This document shows, piece by piece, positions 53,932 to 64,000 of a DNA stretch of 64,000 nucleotides. Every line of letters starts with the position of its first letter. The stretch's first letter is position 1. The position numbers and the translations under genes are program-made. The notes beneath the pieces were generated by a model. The model saw only the letters and a list, made by a program, of their open reading frames with translations. It searched no databases and was not told where the DNA came from. Location of the stretch: positions 558,605-622,604 of the forward strand of contig JAKMXF010000199.1 of the NCBI GenBank assembly GCA_024704765.1, read 5' to 3'. This DNA comes from Oopsacas minuta (lineage: Eukaryota; Porifera; Hexactinellida; Lyssacinosida; Leucopsacidae).

Positions 53932-56277
53932 CTTAATTGTGACATAATAATTCCACTATTACTTAGTATTTGGTCAAAGTGATGACGCCAAAACATGTGC
54001 CATGTTGATGGGTACATGTAATTCAAATTACATCTAGCATGTATCTTTGTTGAGCGGTGGCTAATATTGTAATTTTCCAAAATCCACAAAGGTAACAATG
54101 ACGTCTTAATTCTTCATAGGTGTGAACTTTTGTCAAAGACTCGGACTTGCCTGAACCAGGCCTATAATACCCCTTATGCAAAATATCACCCCTAGGGTAT
54201 TCTAGTTTCTTCAATCAATTCTGGACATACATATAGGTATATATATATACACACATGCATATACATTTCTATACTATTAAAATCATAAATTGAAGTTGGA
54301 TTCAACGTCAAAATATTTTGATCAGCTGTATTTTAGGCCATCTATTTTTGATGATCTTAGAAATGGTCCATCAGCCTTGTTGATTATAATGACCTTCCTG
54401 GGAAGGTATCTGTAAATTTGGGAGTGTTTCGGATGAGAAATAACTTTAACAATTAATCTCATTATATAATTCGTAATACACCGAAATTAGAGAATTTATC
54501 GATTCTTATACTACAGTTTAGAGTGATCATTTTAGTATTTCACGAAAATATCGATATTGTAGAATCGCCCACATCTCAACTTTTGATTAGCATAAAAATG
54601 AATGAAATTTAGTTGGATTTAGGCTAAGACAAATAAGTTTGAACTGACTCTACTTGTTAAACATGATCCATGAATCATCCCCAGCCTCGACTTAAATGGT
54701 AGGCCTCTAGTTCCGCGAATTGCAATTATATTTCTAATGATATTTTATGTACATAAACGTCCATATCACCAAAGAATGTATAGGGAATTTCAGAATCCAA
54801 ATCGTTTCCCTCAAAACTCTCACCAAAGTAACTTGAAGTACAATTATCCACAAACAAATCATAATGAAGTTTTCAAAACATCGTATTTTCGGTTTGAAAT
54901 AGTCTCACTGGTATCCCTCAATGTGACAAATGTCCTGATGTCATGATTCTGACCAAAAGCTAATTCATCATGGGATTATTTCCTCATCTTGTGTCTACAA
55001 AAATTCATAATTTCTCGAATTTCGAGAATTTTGAGAATTTTATAATACTCTTGAGGCTTGAAGTGCCGAGATAACTGACCAAAGTCCACGTAACAGCACC
55101 ACTATTAGGCCACAAGAGCATTAAATAGAATTTCCTCAAATAATTCGCCTTATGGTACGTAATGCCGAGGATATCTGGTCGTGTAGTGACCAAGGTCTTC
55201 AAGAAATTTTTATGTTTAATACTCTAGCAATTTGAGGTACTGAAGTTGCCCTAGTCGAATAGTCTACTAAGTTTACATTCGTGTATTTGTACACTACATC
55301 AAAGACTTGGATTTCAAGGATGAGTTCCTATTTTGCCATTGCTTACGAAAGGAAAAGATCTCTTCCAACATGTCTCTGATTACTTTGAGATAATTAGACC
55401 ATCCTTGAAGAATGTTCTGCCTGCACAACAAAAGCCTTGATGCCAACCCTAGCCCATTGCCCATGAATATCACGCTTTTCAGAACGCCAAATGTGTAATC
55501 TCACCTAATTTTTGAATCTTGTCTATATATTTTGATGCTGAAATGCCAAATCTCACACCTTTTGTAATGACATCTGACGGCTTAGCGAGATGCCATGTCT
55601 ACATCTATGCAGACGGTGCACTTGATATGCGTGTAATTCTTTTGCGATTTCAAGCTCGAATAAAGAGAGTGAATACCGTTTCGAAACACAATCACTTTAC
55701 GAGAGACATCGGAATGCGTTTGCGTCTTAAACATTTCCATTCAATCTAAAGCTTGTTGTCTGTGATGTTGTTACCATGGTCAATTTCTTCAAGTTCAGTG
55801 CTCTTAATACACGTCTTTCGTCTATTTATGCCTAGAATTTGATAATGAACATGAGAATTTGCTGTTCTATACTGAAATTCGTTTGCCCTCACAAAAGCTC
55901 ATGAACTGGCATAGAAGTTTCGCCTACTTAAAAGATATCTTCACCCATATCAACCTTCTCAACAAGTCCCTAGAAGGTAGGTTTACTCCAGTTATTGATA
56001 ATGTGGACAAAATTCGGCAGTTTAGTATGAAGGTAGTTCTTTGGATAATTTGGAATTTTTGGAAAGCTTCTCAGCAGCATTAGGAAAAGAAAGTACTACA
56101 GATTAGAGTATAGGTGATCTAGTAAAGGGTAATCTCTGCCTTCAACTCTTGATGATTTCTATATTACTTCCCAGATCTGAGCGATTTGGACATGAAAATG
56201 ATTAGAAATCCGTTATATTTCGATATAGGTTTTATGCCTTAAAGAGTATAAGAGGAATTTGTAGAGTTAATAAATAA
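53932..56277. other. no gene recognised; repeat copy at 54910-54992
   Basis: Short frames without motifs. A TA/CA microsatellite lies near 54237-54262. About 54910-54992 is the second copy of the dispersed repeat at 1515-1600. The right edge is the target site of the MULE. Confidence 0.45.
54910..54992 (+). repeat. dispersed repeat, copy 2
   Basis: Same orientation and roughly 85% the same as 1515-1600 by eye, with similarity fading on both sides. No coding capacity. Confidence 0.55.
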
Positions 56278-56480
56278 CTCTAATGGGGGGCGCGGCAATT
56301 GATCGACTGACAACGTTTGCAATTGATCGAATTTTAAGGTTTGCAATTGATCGACTTTAGAATTGATTTATCCTAACCTTGGCTAATATTATTGAGAATA
56401 TAATGATTTAATTAATGAATTGAGAAAAGTTATTGAATGAAATATGACAAACAACAGTAAAATATATTGAAGAGAAAAAA

Positions 56481-56789
56481 TTAAGTAAAAATTTTGAATC
56501 TTTGCTCTATATCGCACCTGCATATTGGACATTGTTCCAAGGATGCACTGCATTCCTCACAACATTTTGCATGCCTACAAGGAAGAAATAGGACTGTTGT
56601 TACTCTCTGAAGTAAGCACACACAACAATACACCTGAATATCATCAGGCTCTTCATCCGACAATGACTCATCTGGGCAATCTCCAAATAGGTTTATTGGG
56701 TTTGTATCCGGGTGGATAGAGCTAGCTATTGCATCCACATTTAGAGTTGGACTATAGTCCCGACACAAGCTTTTCTTTGCATTGAGCAC
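56481..56789 (-). CDS. C-terminal RING domain of the MULE protein, one frame over
   Basis: This segment overlaps the end of the upstream frame and is shifted by one. After about 50 acidic residues it holds a C3HC4 RING finger: cysteines at 55 and 58, Cys71-Arg-His73, Cys77, Cys80, then Cys87 and Cys90 (segment numbering). It ends QRFKIFT, shaped like the C-terminal RING of IAP/MDM2-type E3 ubiquitin ligases. Because it lies inside the element's target duplications, it is part of the transposon and not a host gene. It probably continues the upstream protein, through a frameshift mutation or a spliced or slipped frame. Confidence 0.75.
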   Translation of the reverse strand: MLNAKKSLCRDYSPTLNVDAIASSIHPDTNPINLFGDCPDESLSDEEPDDIQVYCCVCLLQRVTTVLFLPCRHAKCCEECSASLEQCPICRCDIEQRFKIFT

Positions 56790-58065
56790 GAAACGAATCG
56801 TTTTGGATGTCCTTCAACTTACGACTCCGAGTAATGTTAATACCTTTTGCTAGGCGCTGAATATCTAAATCTGTATCTTGTATCACCTTATTGAGGATTT
56901 CAACAAAAAACCATATACGCGGGTGAGAGACCACGATGTCCTTTTTTAGTCTACAGTGGTAGTTCTCTGCTCCATTATTTGTGACATGTTGGCAGTTAAA
57001 AATAGATAATTCGTTCCTAGGAATAGAAATAATCCATTGACGTCTTAAATACTTCCTAAAAATTGTATATTGATTCATATGAACTTCACTAAGAGGCAAA
57101 TCTCTCACTTCCAGTTGATTGAATACAGATATAATCTGATCTTCAGGAAGGAAAGGAAGAGTCATAAATGATCTAACTAGTTTTTTAAAATCTGCATTAT
57201 TGTGATAAACAGTTGACAGACCTAACTTTTGTATTATCCGCCAAATACATTGAGTATAGTGAAAATGACATCCTCGTAGATGAATACCTTGGAACTCTCT
57301 CTTTACAGCATTTCTAGCCCCCTTCTCCCAATCAGACATTCCATGGATAGGTTTTAGTTGCGGAACAAGTTCGTGTATTCTAGCTAGAACAGCTGTATAG
57401 ATTTCCTCATGCTTGGATGTAAGAAGACAATGGATAACCGGCAGTACATTGCGTCCAAAGCGGGCGAAAATAGTCCACAATTGATAGGCCTGGGATGGTA
57501 CCGTATAAAATGCACCATCAAAATAAATGTGATCCACTTCAGAGAGAGAAATCTTTATCTTATCTGAGAAAAATAGCACACCAGTTTCACAACCTACTTG
57601 TACTTCACCTTTGTAGTATATACTAAAATCAGATGATACAATAAGTTGACAAAATTCAGTAGCACCTTTAGGAATAGGCGGTTCAATTTCTCTTCTTGCT
57701 CGATACATTGCACTCTCTAAAGTTTTGTATGACACATCAATTAAAGAAGGATCATCACGAACAACATCTTTGAACACTTTAGATAACCTTTCATGTGAAG
57801 ATCTCGCCGCAGAAACACATTTAGATTTTAGAACTAAAACTTCAGTATTATAATCAGAAACTAGATGGTTATGGTGTTTTAAAGGATCATTAGTATTGGA
57901 TTCAGAGTTTAACTTTGCAGATCCTTTACACTTTACTTTCTGATGTAAAATACATCGGAGATAGATTACCCCAGGTCTGGCTTTGTGTTGAGAGTATTTA
58001 AAACCATCTGGAGTAGTGAAAATTGTTCCCCTTTTATGTTTATAATTTCCCCAAACGTAGTCCAT
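56752..58065 (-). CDS. MULE transposase with N-terminal FLYWCH finger
   Basis: A 437-residue frame begins MDYVWGNYKHKRGTIF. Residues 7-67 form a FLYWCH-type zinc finger (Cys38, Cys46, His65, His67), a DNA-binding module common in animal MULEs. The RNase H-like nuclease follows: Asp183 in IYFDGAFYTVP, Asp245 in MSDWEKGARNA, the zinc pair Cys266/His268 in GCHFHYTQCIW, and Glu367 in NNGAENYHCRLKK. All key residues are present. The frame ends ...KEKLVSGL at 56752, where a RING domain continues in the next frame. The transposase core is therefore complete, and activity would hinge on whether the tail is needed. Confidence 0.88.
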   Translation of the reverse strand: MDYVWGNYKHKRGTIFTTPDGFKYSQHKARPGVIYLRCILHQKVKCKGSAKLNSESNTNDPLKHHNHLVSDYNTEVLVLKSKCVSAARSSHERLSKVFKDVVRDDPSLIDVSYKTLESAMYRARREIEPPIPKGATEFCQLIVSSDFSIYYKGEVQVGCETGVLFFSDKIKISLSEVDHIYFDGAFYTVPSQAYQLWTIFARFGRNVLPVIHCLLTSKHEEIYTAVLARIHELVPQLKPIHGMSDWEKGARNAVKREFQGIHLRGCHFHYTQCIWRIIQKLGLSTVYHNNADFKKLVRSFMTLPFLPEDQIISVFNQLEVRDLPLSEVHMNQYTIFRKYLRRQWIISIPRNELSIFNCQHVTNNGAENYHCRLKKDIVVSHPRIWFFVEILNKVIQDTDLDIQRLAKGINITRSRKLKDIQNDSFRAQCKEKLVSGL

Positions 58066-58264
58066 GTTAAGAATGATAATAAAGTTAGAGATAGGTACGT
58101 ATTCGAATAAGCAATTGGTGAAATGTATACTTATTTATACAATGAAACGTTTCTGAGTATACATTTTACAGTTTCATTTGTTTGGTTTACAATTCATCGA
58201 CAATTGTATTTCGATCAATTGCAAACCTTGGAAAGTCGATCAATTGCAGGCGCTTCCTCTAATG

Positions 58265-59778
58265 CTCGAGAAAAATTTTGAAACACTCGCACTCATGAGG
58301 TTTTGGTGCGAAATTATCGTGATATATCCAACGTTGCTGATTTAGCAGTAAAAATTATGTAGAATAACCTTAGTAGCAGGGCTCTTATTCTATATCAAAT
58401 TACAATGTAATGTTATTTCACAACATAAAACGATTGTAAATTTAATATTCATAGTGTATCCATTTAAGGGGTACATGAAACATGACATTCTGCTGGAAAG
58501 ATACGCAATCAGAAAAGTTCCCAACATCAAAAGCTCAAATATTTGTGCAATTACGTTTGTTGGTGTCTAATTGGTAATTATTTCAATTGACATCCTGAAT
58601 CTATTCTACATGAATGTCTAAAGTCTAGTATCCATTTCAATTTTAAATAAATATTTATCTGTTAGAAAAATTCTAATTATTGAATCAGTATGTATTCTTT
58701 TCCAGACACGGTATCCTCTATTCGCTTGATATCATAAATACTCGCGCAAATTCTAGTTAGATTTAGGAATATAAACTGATTGATTCTTAAGTATTAAGTA
58801 CTATCCCATTTGGAATTATTGCCAAAATATCTAAATTGAAGAAGTTTTGGTATTTTGACACATGCAGCAATTACAATGTCAACTGATGTCCAGCTGAATA
58901 TTGTTAAATTTAAAAGTTATAATAACACATCAAATCAGTGCACAACTTCAAAATGACTGTTCCTATATCTTTCTTTGCTAGGCAACTGCTGATTCACATA
59001 ACTATACTCATTTTTAGTAAATTATTCTTATGATATTTAACTAAAATATATGTATTATAACAATCCTAAGTTGAATTACTAAATTGTATATTGTATTCAC
59101 GAACTAACACTATGGCTATGTCCTCATTTCCAAAATATTCAACGTGATGTAGTTGAAATCTTGAAAAATAATAAACTCAATATTGCTGACACCGCTGATG
59201 AATTCTAACTATTAAATCTTGAGGAGGAAAATATAAGATGGTCTGTATTTCTTGAGAACCAATCAGCTCAACATCAAAAAATCTATTTAAAGTACTTACT
59301 AACTGAATAGTGAATGGTGGAATTGCGAGATCCCATGGAAACAAGTATCCTCAAATACCTTCCCGTTCTTCTATAGATTTGACATCAACATCAACATCTA
59401 ATACTACCCTCTATTTTAGAACAGATAAGAGAAATAGCTGTTTTGAAGGTCCTACCTCTGTAGATTTTGGGGTTCTAGTTTACAACACCTAGCCAATGAG
59501 GAAGATAATCGCAAGATTGCTAGAGTTCCAAATATATTATATCAAAGTCCTTTAGTTTTACTGACCGATACACGAACTATGTATCCGTTGATAAGGTGTT
59601 ATTTCTACTTGATTTGCTTAATATTGGTAGAAAAAAATAGCTCCAGTTTCGCCAAACGCTATTACTAGATAATATCAGTGTTCCATCTCATAGTAGCGTT
59701 GTAGAACTGAGAGATGTATTGATTTCACGGAATTCAATACAGCTATATCTAAGTCCTCACCACCGATTGAGATACACA
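58265..59778. other. no gene recognised
   Basis: AT-rich with short frames. One small frame (59310-59492) has Ser/Thr-rich but anonymous sequence and I do not call it a gene. Confidence 0.4.
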
Positions 59779-60480
59779 CAGGCCCGCATTAAGGGTCATC
59801 TTGGCCCTGGTGCTGTCCAAGATTTAGGACCCCATATGTCTTACATCGAATCGACCCCACAGTTTTTAGAATCAAATTAGCCCACAATACAGAATCTTAT
59901 GTAAAACACACACAACAGAAATACTATAGACATAGGCTAGTTGCGTTACTTATTCTTTGCGAATTCATCAATCACATTACGGAAATCATGCTTGCGCAAC
60001 ATCTTATGCTCTGTGCTATAGGGGGAGGCAAGACCAGACCTTGTCGGCCCATGGTCGATCGTAATTGGTCCTTGATTCGAGCCAGCTTTGAAAATGAGCC
60101 CTCACCTTCACAGTTTGTAATCATCATACAGAGGTAGATAAGAAAAATTGTAGACCTTCGGAAATGTCTGATGTAGGAATATTTCTGTGAGCAAAGGGAA
60201 ATAACACAGCTCGTAGCTAATTTTAACTTCTGCTTCGTTAGAAGCTAAGGCCTGCAGACCCTGCAATTATTTAACAAAACTAACGAACTGAATTAGCTCA
60301 ACAGAAAGATCTTCCTCCAAATCTTCTGGGTATTCGCGAAAAAGCCGTTCAGTTGCAACTGTGATATCACCACTTGAAGACGTATGGAGGTTGCTGCGGA
60401 AGCTGTTGTTGGCTCAGATTGCTTCGTAGGCATTCAGCCGATGCTGCAGGGTACTTAGTGCAGCCTCCAGGGTATCAAAT
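59779..60480 (-). pseudogene. 3' end of a hAT transposase (hAT D)
   Basis: The left tip (59779) reads caggcccgcattaagggtca, a hAT-style terminus. Minus-strand remnants read ITNCEGEGSFSKLARIKDQL, then RSTMGRQGL and, after a stop, LMNSQRIS. This is the dimerisation tail of ZMYM-type hAT enzymes, with the conserved glutamate kept and the following arginine changed to glycine. Upstream sequence to about 60480 is broken by stops, and the 5' part of the gene is gone. Confidence 0.7.
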
Positions 60481-60506
60481 TTTCGTAACCCAATCCATAT
60501 AAGGTT

Positions 60507-60715
60507 ACGAAGGTTATAACCAGTTATAACTAGTTATAAATATAATCATCTGGTTATAACCGACTACATATCTAAATTAGATATAAATTATGTTAAGTCG
60601 GTTATAACCAGATAATTATATTAGAACTAGTTATAACTGCTTAGTACTAGTTACGTACAAAGTTATAGCCAGTTGTAACATATTGTAACTAGTTATAACC
60701 AGTCATATTAGATTT
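60507..60715. repeat. palindromic GGTTATAACC/CTAGTTATAA cluster
   Basis: About ten short blocks related to ggttataaccagttataact occur in both orientations, forming overlapping palindromes. A direct counterpart (ataactggttataactggtt) occupies the last 20 bases of the window in inverse orientation. I read the two clusters as the terminal repeats of the hAT element between them. Confidence 0.65.
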
Positions 60716-61233
60716 TTAGTAAAGTTTAAACTGGGTACAGTTGGTTATCCTTATCAACCTCACTGAATGTTAGTAAAATAATTATACACATGATGTATAC
60801 ACATATTGTAATTTGTAAATAAGAGATAAGAGAGTACTCTTACATAGCTATGTAGAGTGCTAATTAGTAGATAAGGGTTAATACAACAAGTAGTAATAGT
60901 CACTAGAATTATGGAAAGATACATTCCATAATTTAACTAAAAAAATATATGCTTTCTTCGAACGCCTACTCATCTTGTTCACAGGGAATTTCCTTTGGAT
61001 CACTAACATTTGGATAAATCCCGTTCCAAAACCCAGGCAAGTCTCCAAATTGCGCTTATGGTTGCGAAGAGTTCTGGCACATGGTAAAGGAAGCCAACAA
61101 ATATCGTTAATGTCACTCAGTAGCACAACATCATCCAAACTACTCACTTCAATTTCTTCTGATTCTTTTGATAGTAGATCAATTAAGTCTTCTTCATCTT
61201 CATGTTGAATCGATTTCGAAGCTAAAGAAATTG

Positions 61234-63647
61234 CTAGTTTCTCTGAGGACTGCGTATTCGCTGACTTTTCTCCCCAGATTTGTTCTGAGCCTGCCGGATT
61301 ATAAACTCAGACACAATTCTATCTGAAGACATGTTTGCACGAGTTGATGAGGATAACAGTTTAATTATTGAAAAGGCTGATTCGAGACGCGAGCTAGTAC
61401 CAGGAGCTAGGAAGCAACGTATTGCAACACAGGCTAGAGCAAAATATGAGCGAATGTCCTTATTAGGATGGCATTGACACCAATGTCTGACTTTATCCCA
61501 GTAAAAAGTATTGGTAATTCCTGGTATTTGTCGGAATGCGGGGTGCTGGTTATCATGCGAAAAACTTGAACACAATAGGTTTCCAGGACAACATACATCT
61601 GTTCTTCCATTTGTTCCTGTACGCTAATACCAATATATAGTAGAACAACTTTTCATGACTCCAGAATTTTTTTTCCCATTCTTTCAAGAAACCACTGCTA
61701 CAAGTGAGTAGAAATCCACGATATCTTGGTGAGAACAAGTATGCAACCTAGCAAATTGGCATAGTAGACAGAAATTCTTGCATACGAGTTTGTAAAACCT
61801 TCCTAATTGTTGAATAAACTGAAGGAATACCCTGAGCTCGAGCTTCATTTTCCATTTGTACGCACATTGACCAAAATACCACAACTGGTCTGCAGGGTTC
61901 ATGCTCCTCGCTTGTAGTAGAGACTGAGTAATAGACAACAGGTAATAGAATATAGACTCTAGTTGGCTTAAACCTGACCAGTAACCGAGGGACTGGCCAA
62001 CTTCGTTTATTATAGAAACAACATCAGCGGGAACTCCTAATTTCAATTCATCCCTCCGTCTGATTATACTCACTAAAGAGTCACGATGACCTTTGACACT
62101 CGTTAAGCAATAATATAGTGAGCTCCAACGAGTTTCGCAATATCTTTGTAAAACCAGTGCATCACTTGCAGCCTTAAGTTCTTGACTTGATCTTGTTGAG
62201 TATCTAGAGTAACTAACAATTCGAGTTGTAGAAAGTACTATGTGATGTACCCAATCTGATTTCTTGTATATTGTAGTCGGTACAAGGTTGCATAGGTGTG
62301 CTATACACCTACAGTTAAATAGTGCCCCAACTTCAGTGTCCTCACAAAGGAGTGTCAATGCACCCTGACAGATGCTTCACCATCAGCCACGATTCCTATT
62401 ATTTTTGGCACTTCAGTTGTTAAAGCTCTCTCATGTAAATCTGATTTCAGTTTCAATATAGCACTCTTAAGAAACGCATAAATCTCTGGAGCACCATGCT
62501 TCTGCTGCTTAAACGCTGTCTGATCATAAAGTAACAAAATTTGTTCTTCTGAATCCAACTTATGACCAGTAATTAATAAACAAAATAGCGAATTGCGAGC
62601 CATTGTTGTCCATCCATCGCATTCACATGTGATATAAGGACATTTTGCGATAGCAAATAGTAGACTTTCACGAGCTTCAGTGCTAAGCTGAGGAAGTGTA
62701 GTTTGTTCTAGAGTGGATGATGAAACATTTGGAGTAAACGACGATATCTTTCTTGCTAGTTTATTGAACCAAAAATTCTCTACGAATCGCGTAGATATAC
62801 CAATTGACACTCCAAAGTGAACAAGCAGCTTACGAATAGTAAGAACCTTGAGATCTCCAGGAACAGCAAAAGGATAAGAGCTTCGGTGCTTAGCCTTAGA
62901 TAGCTTACTAATATCGGAAATTCTTTGTGGGGAATAACACCTACGTCGTAAAGATGAGAGCTTCAGGTTTTCCGAGAACGGAGTACTGACTAAAAGAGGT
63001 GTCTCGATTTCTTTGGAATCACATTTGATTCCAAAGAACTTTTTTTCATGAACTGGAGACAAAGTAATAGCTGATGAGCAAACATCTGGAAGAGCTTCGC
63101 TATAGAATTGTGATTCTTCTGAATCTGTATGGGTACTGGAAGTAACCAAGTCTCTTTCGAGTAAACCATGTGCTAACTTTGATGTGCCTTTAGGTAGTTG
63201 TAGATTGCCGTTGATATACCATTCTTTCAATTCGTCAAATAATGTTTTATGTTCCGCGGAGAATGCTTCTAGTCTGGAGCAACTAGATGTACCTACCCCA
63301 AAGAAATGTCGATTCATAAGGTTCAGCTTGGACATCATCAGATCTGAGCTACAATAAAGACATTGAAGCCAATAGGAGTTACCGATTTTTGGTCCAACGG
63401 GTAATAAAAAAGAGTATAAAGGACTTGAAAAAGTTCGTGCTGGAGGCCATGTTATTCTGTTAACTGAAGCTTCTTCCCTCAGCAAATCATAGTTCACACG
63501 ACCATTGGCAATCTTAGAAAGGGGGCACGAATTTGGTTTCCACGTTCGGGGTTCCCGGTTCTGGGGAACGTTAGAATGAGGCATCCTTGTTAGAGACTTT
63601 GACAGGAGCTTTTTCTTCTTTAGTCCTCCAGCATCATGTGTTGTCAT
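61234..63647 (-). pseudogene. hAT transposase C, frameshifted, in an element reaching the window edge
   Basis: ATG 63647 starts a 430-residue frame. Basic N-terminus, then a zinc-finger-like region (WLQCLYCSSDLMMSKLNLMN), a Ser-rich linker, and the start of the nuclease: YITCECDGWTTMARNSLFCL and IIGIVADGEASV. At about 62360 the frame changes into QGALTLLCEDTEVGALFNCR and IAHLCNLVP, then YCETRWSSLYYCL. Two more frame changes near 61700 and 61565 lead to the tail CFLAPGTSSRLESAFSIIKL, the hAT dimerisation block with its conserved glutamate, ending at 61234. About 800 residues are expected. At least three lesions make it inactive. It differs from the other hAT copies here and probably belongs to another family. 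Confidence 0.75.
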
Positions 63648-64000
63648 GTGAGTCCAGTAGTAAAACAGAAAAGGCTAAAATCAATTAAAATCTAACCAAA
63701 AAAGCTAATTTGATAGGCAGTCGAGCATTATCAGTCAGGTAAAATTGATTGGGAGGAAATAATGAAAAATCGAGTAGAAAGAGGTATAAATGTAATTGTA
63801 GTTAATGTTCAATTAGACTAGTATCAATGAACACAAACACAAACATGATGTAGAAATTAAGGTTGATCAATATAGCTATTGAGTGTGTGAACTTACGAGG
63901 GCCAATAAAAAGTAAATTACTAGTAGGTAATTATTTCGCAATAACATGGAATAAATACGATAGAATAAATGAAATTTTTCATAACTGGTTATAACTGGTT
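63648..64000. other. upstream flank of hAT C
   Basis: No frame with a motif. It should hold the promoter and 5' subterminal region of the hAT element, whose right tip (repeated ataactggtt) lies at or just beyond the window edge. Confidence 0.5.

Larger units (their letters stand above)
56286..58256 (-). mobile_element. Mutator-like (MULE) transposon encoding FLYWCH, DDE and RING domains
   Basis: It is flanked by CTCTAATG on both sides (56278-56285, 58257-58264), an 8-bp target duplication typical of Mutator. Length is 1971 bp. Short inverted ends lead into repeated gcaattgatcgac blocks, three on the left (56293-56356) and two or three on the right (58190-58246). They are likely transposase-binding sites. 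The coding part is on the minus strand. Confidence 0.88.

Noticed and set aside
56481-56789. The RING segment as an independent host gene
   Set aside because: It lies inside the 8-bp target duplication of the MULE, overlaps the transposase end and has no separate start context.

Overview
This is an AT-rich eukaryotic, most likely animal, window. Only two genes look like conserved host genes. One is an RBBP6/Mpe1-type protein on the minus strand (10875-13697). The other is dihydrolipoyl succinyltransferase, the mitochondrial E2 of 2-oxoglutarate dehydrogenase, on the plus strand (50120-51487). Both are single open exons, which points to an intron-poor animal. I cannot name the species. An early-branching or genome-reduced animal would fit, but that is a guess. 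I saw no rRNA, tRNA, CRISPR or bacterial-type operon.

Almost everything else recognisable is a cut-and-paste DNA transposon. Left to right: Tc1-like (2677-4557); hAT (4685-7382); maT-type mariner (7552-8855); RBBP6; an apparently intact Tigger/pogo element (15467-17517); a non-autonomous hAT (17528-18048); a second maT element (18337-19648); a small MITE; a decayed mariner (20436-21628); a three-deep nest of Tc1-like, hAT MITE and Tigger (22230-25797); a CAC-ended element with about 416-bp inverted repeats (26976-29899); half of a mariner fused to a second CAC-type end (30421-31119); a G+C-richer hAT (31745-34221); a fold-back MITE (35334-36227); a MULE relic (about 36550-37340); and a DD37E Tc1-like element (38072-39413).

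Further right: the other half of a mariner, interrupted by a hAT with a 5-bp target duplication (39981-43580); a second, diverged CAC-type copy (43560-45006); a truncated Tigger (46184-48214); a Tigger-like MITE; DLST; inverted repeats near 52.5 and 53.9 kb; a MULE with an N-terminal FLYWCH finger and a C-terminal RING (56286-58256); a hAT tail (59779-60480); and a larger hAT running off the right edge (from about 60507).

There is no shared pathway: the two host genes sit in a graveyard of transposons. Target-site duplications, terminal repeats and nesting give a relative insertion history. The best candidates for something little described are the CAC-ended family, present as one bounded copy, one truncated copy and one solo end, and the FLYWCH-MULE-RING element. 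Only the Tigger at 15467-17517 has a fully open transposase, matched terminal repeats and a clean TA duplication, so it is the likeliest recently mobile element. All calls come from reading motifs, terminal repeats and reading frames; no database search was possible.
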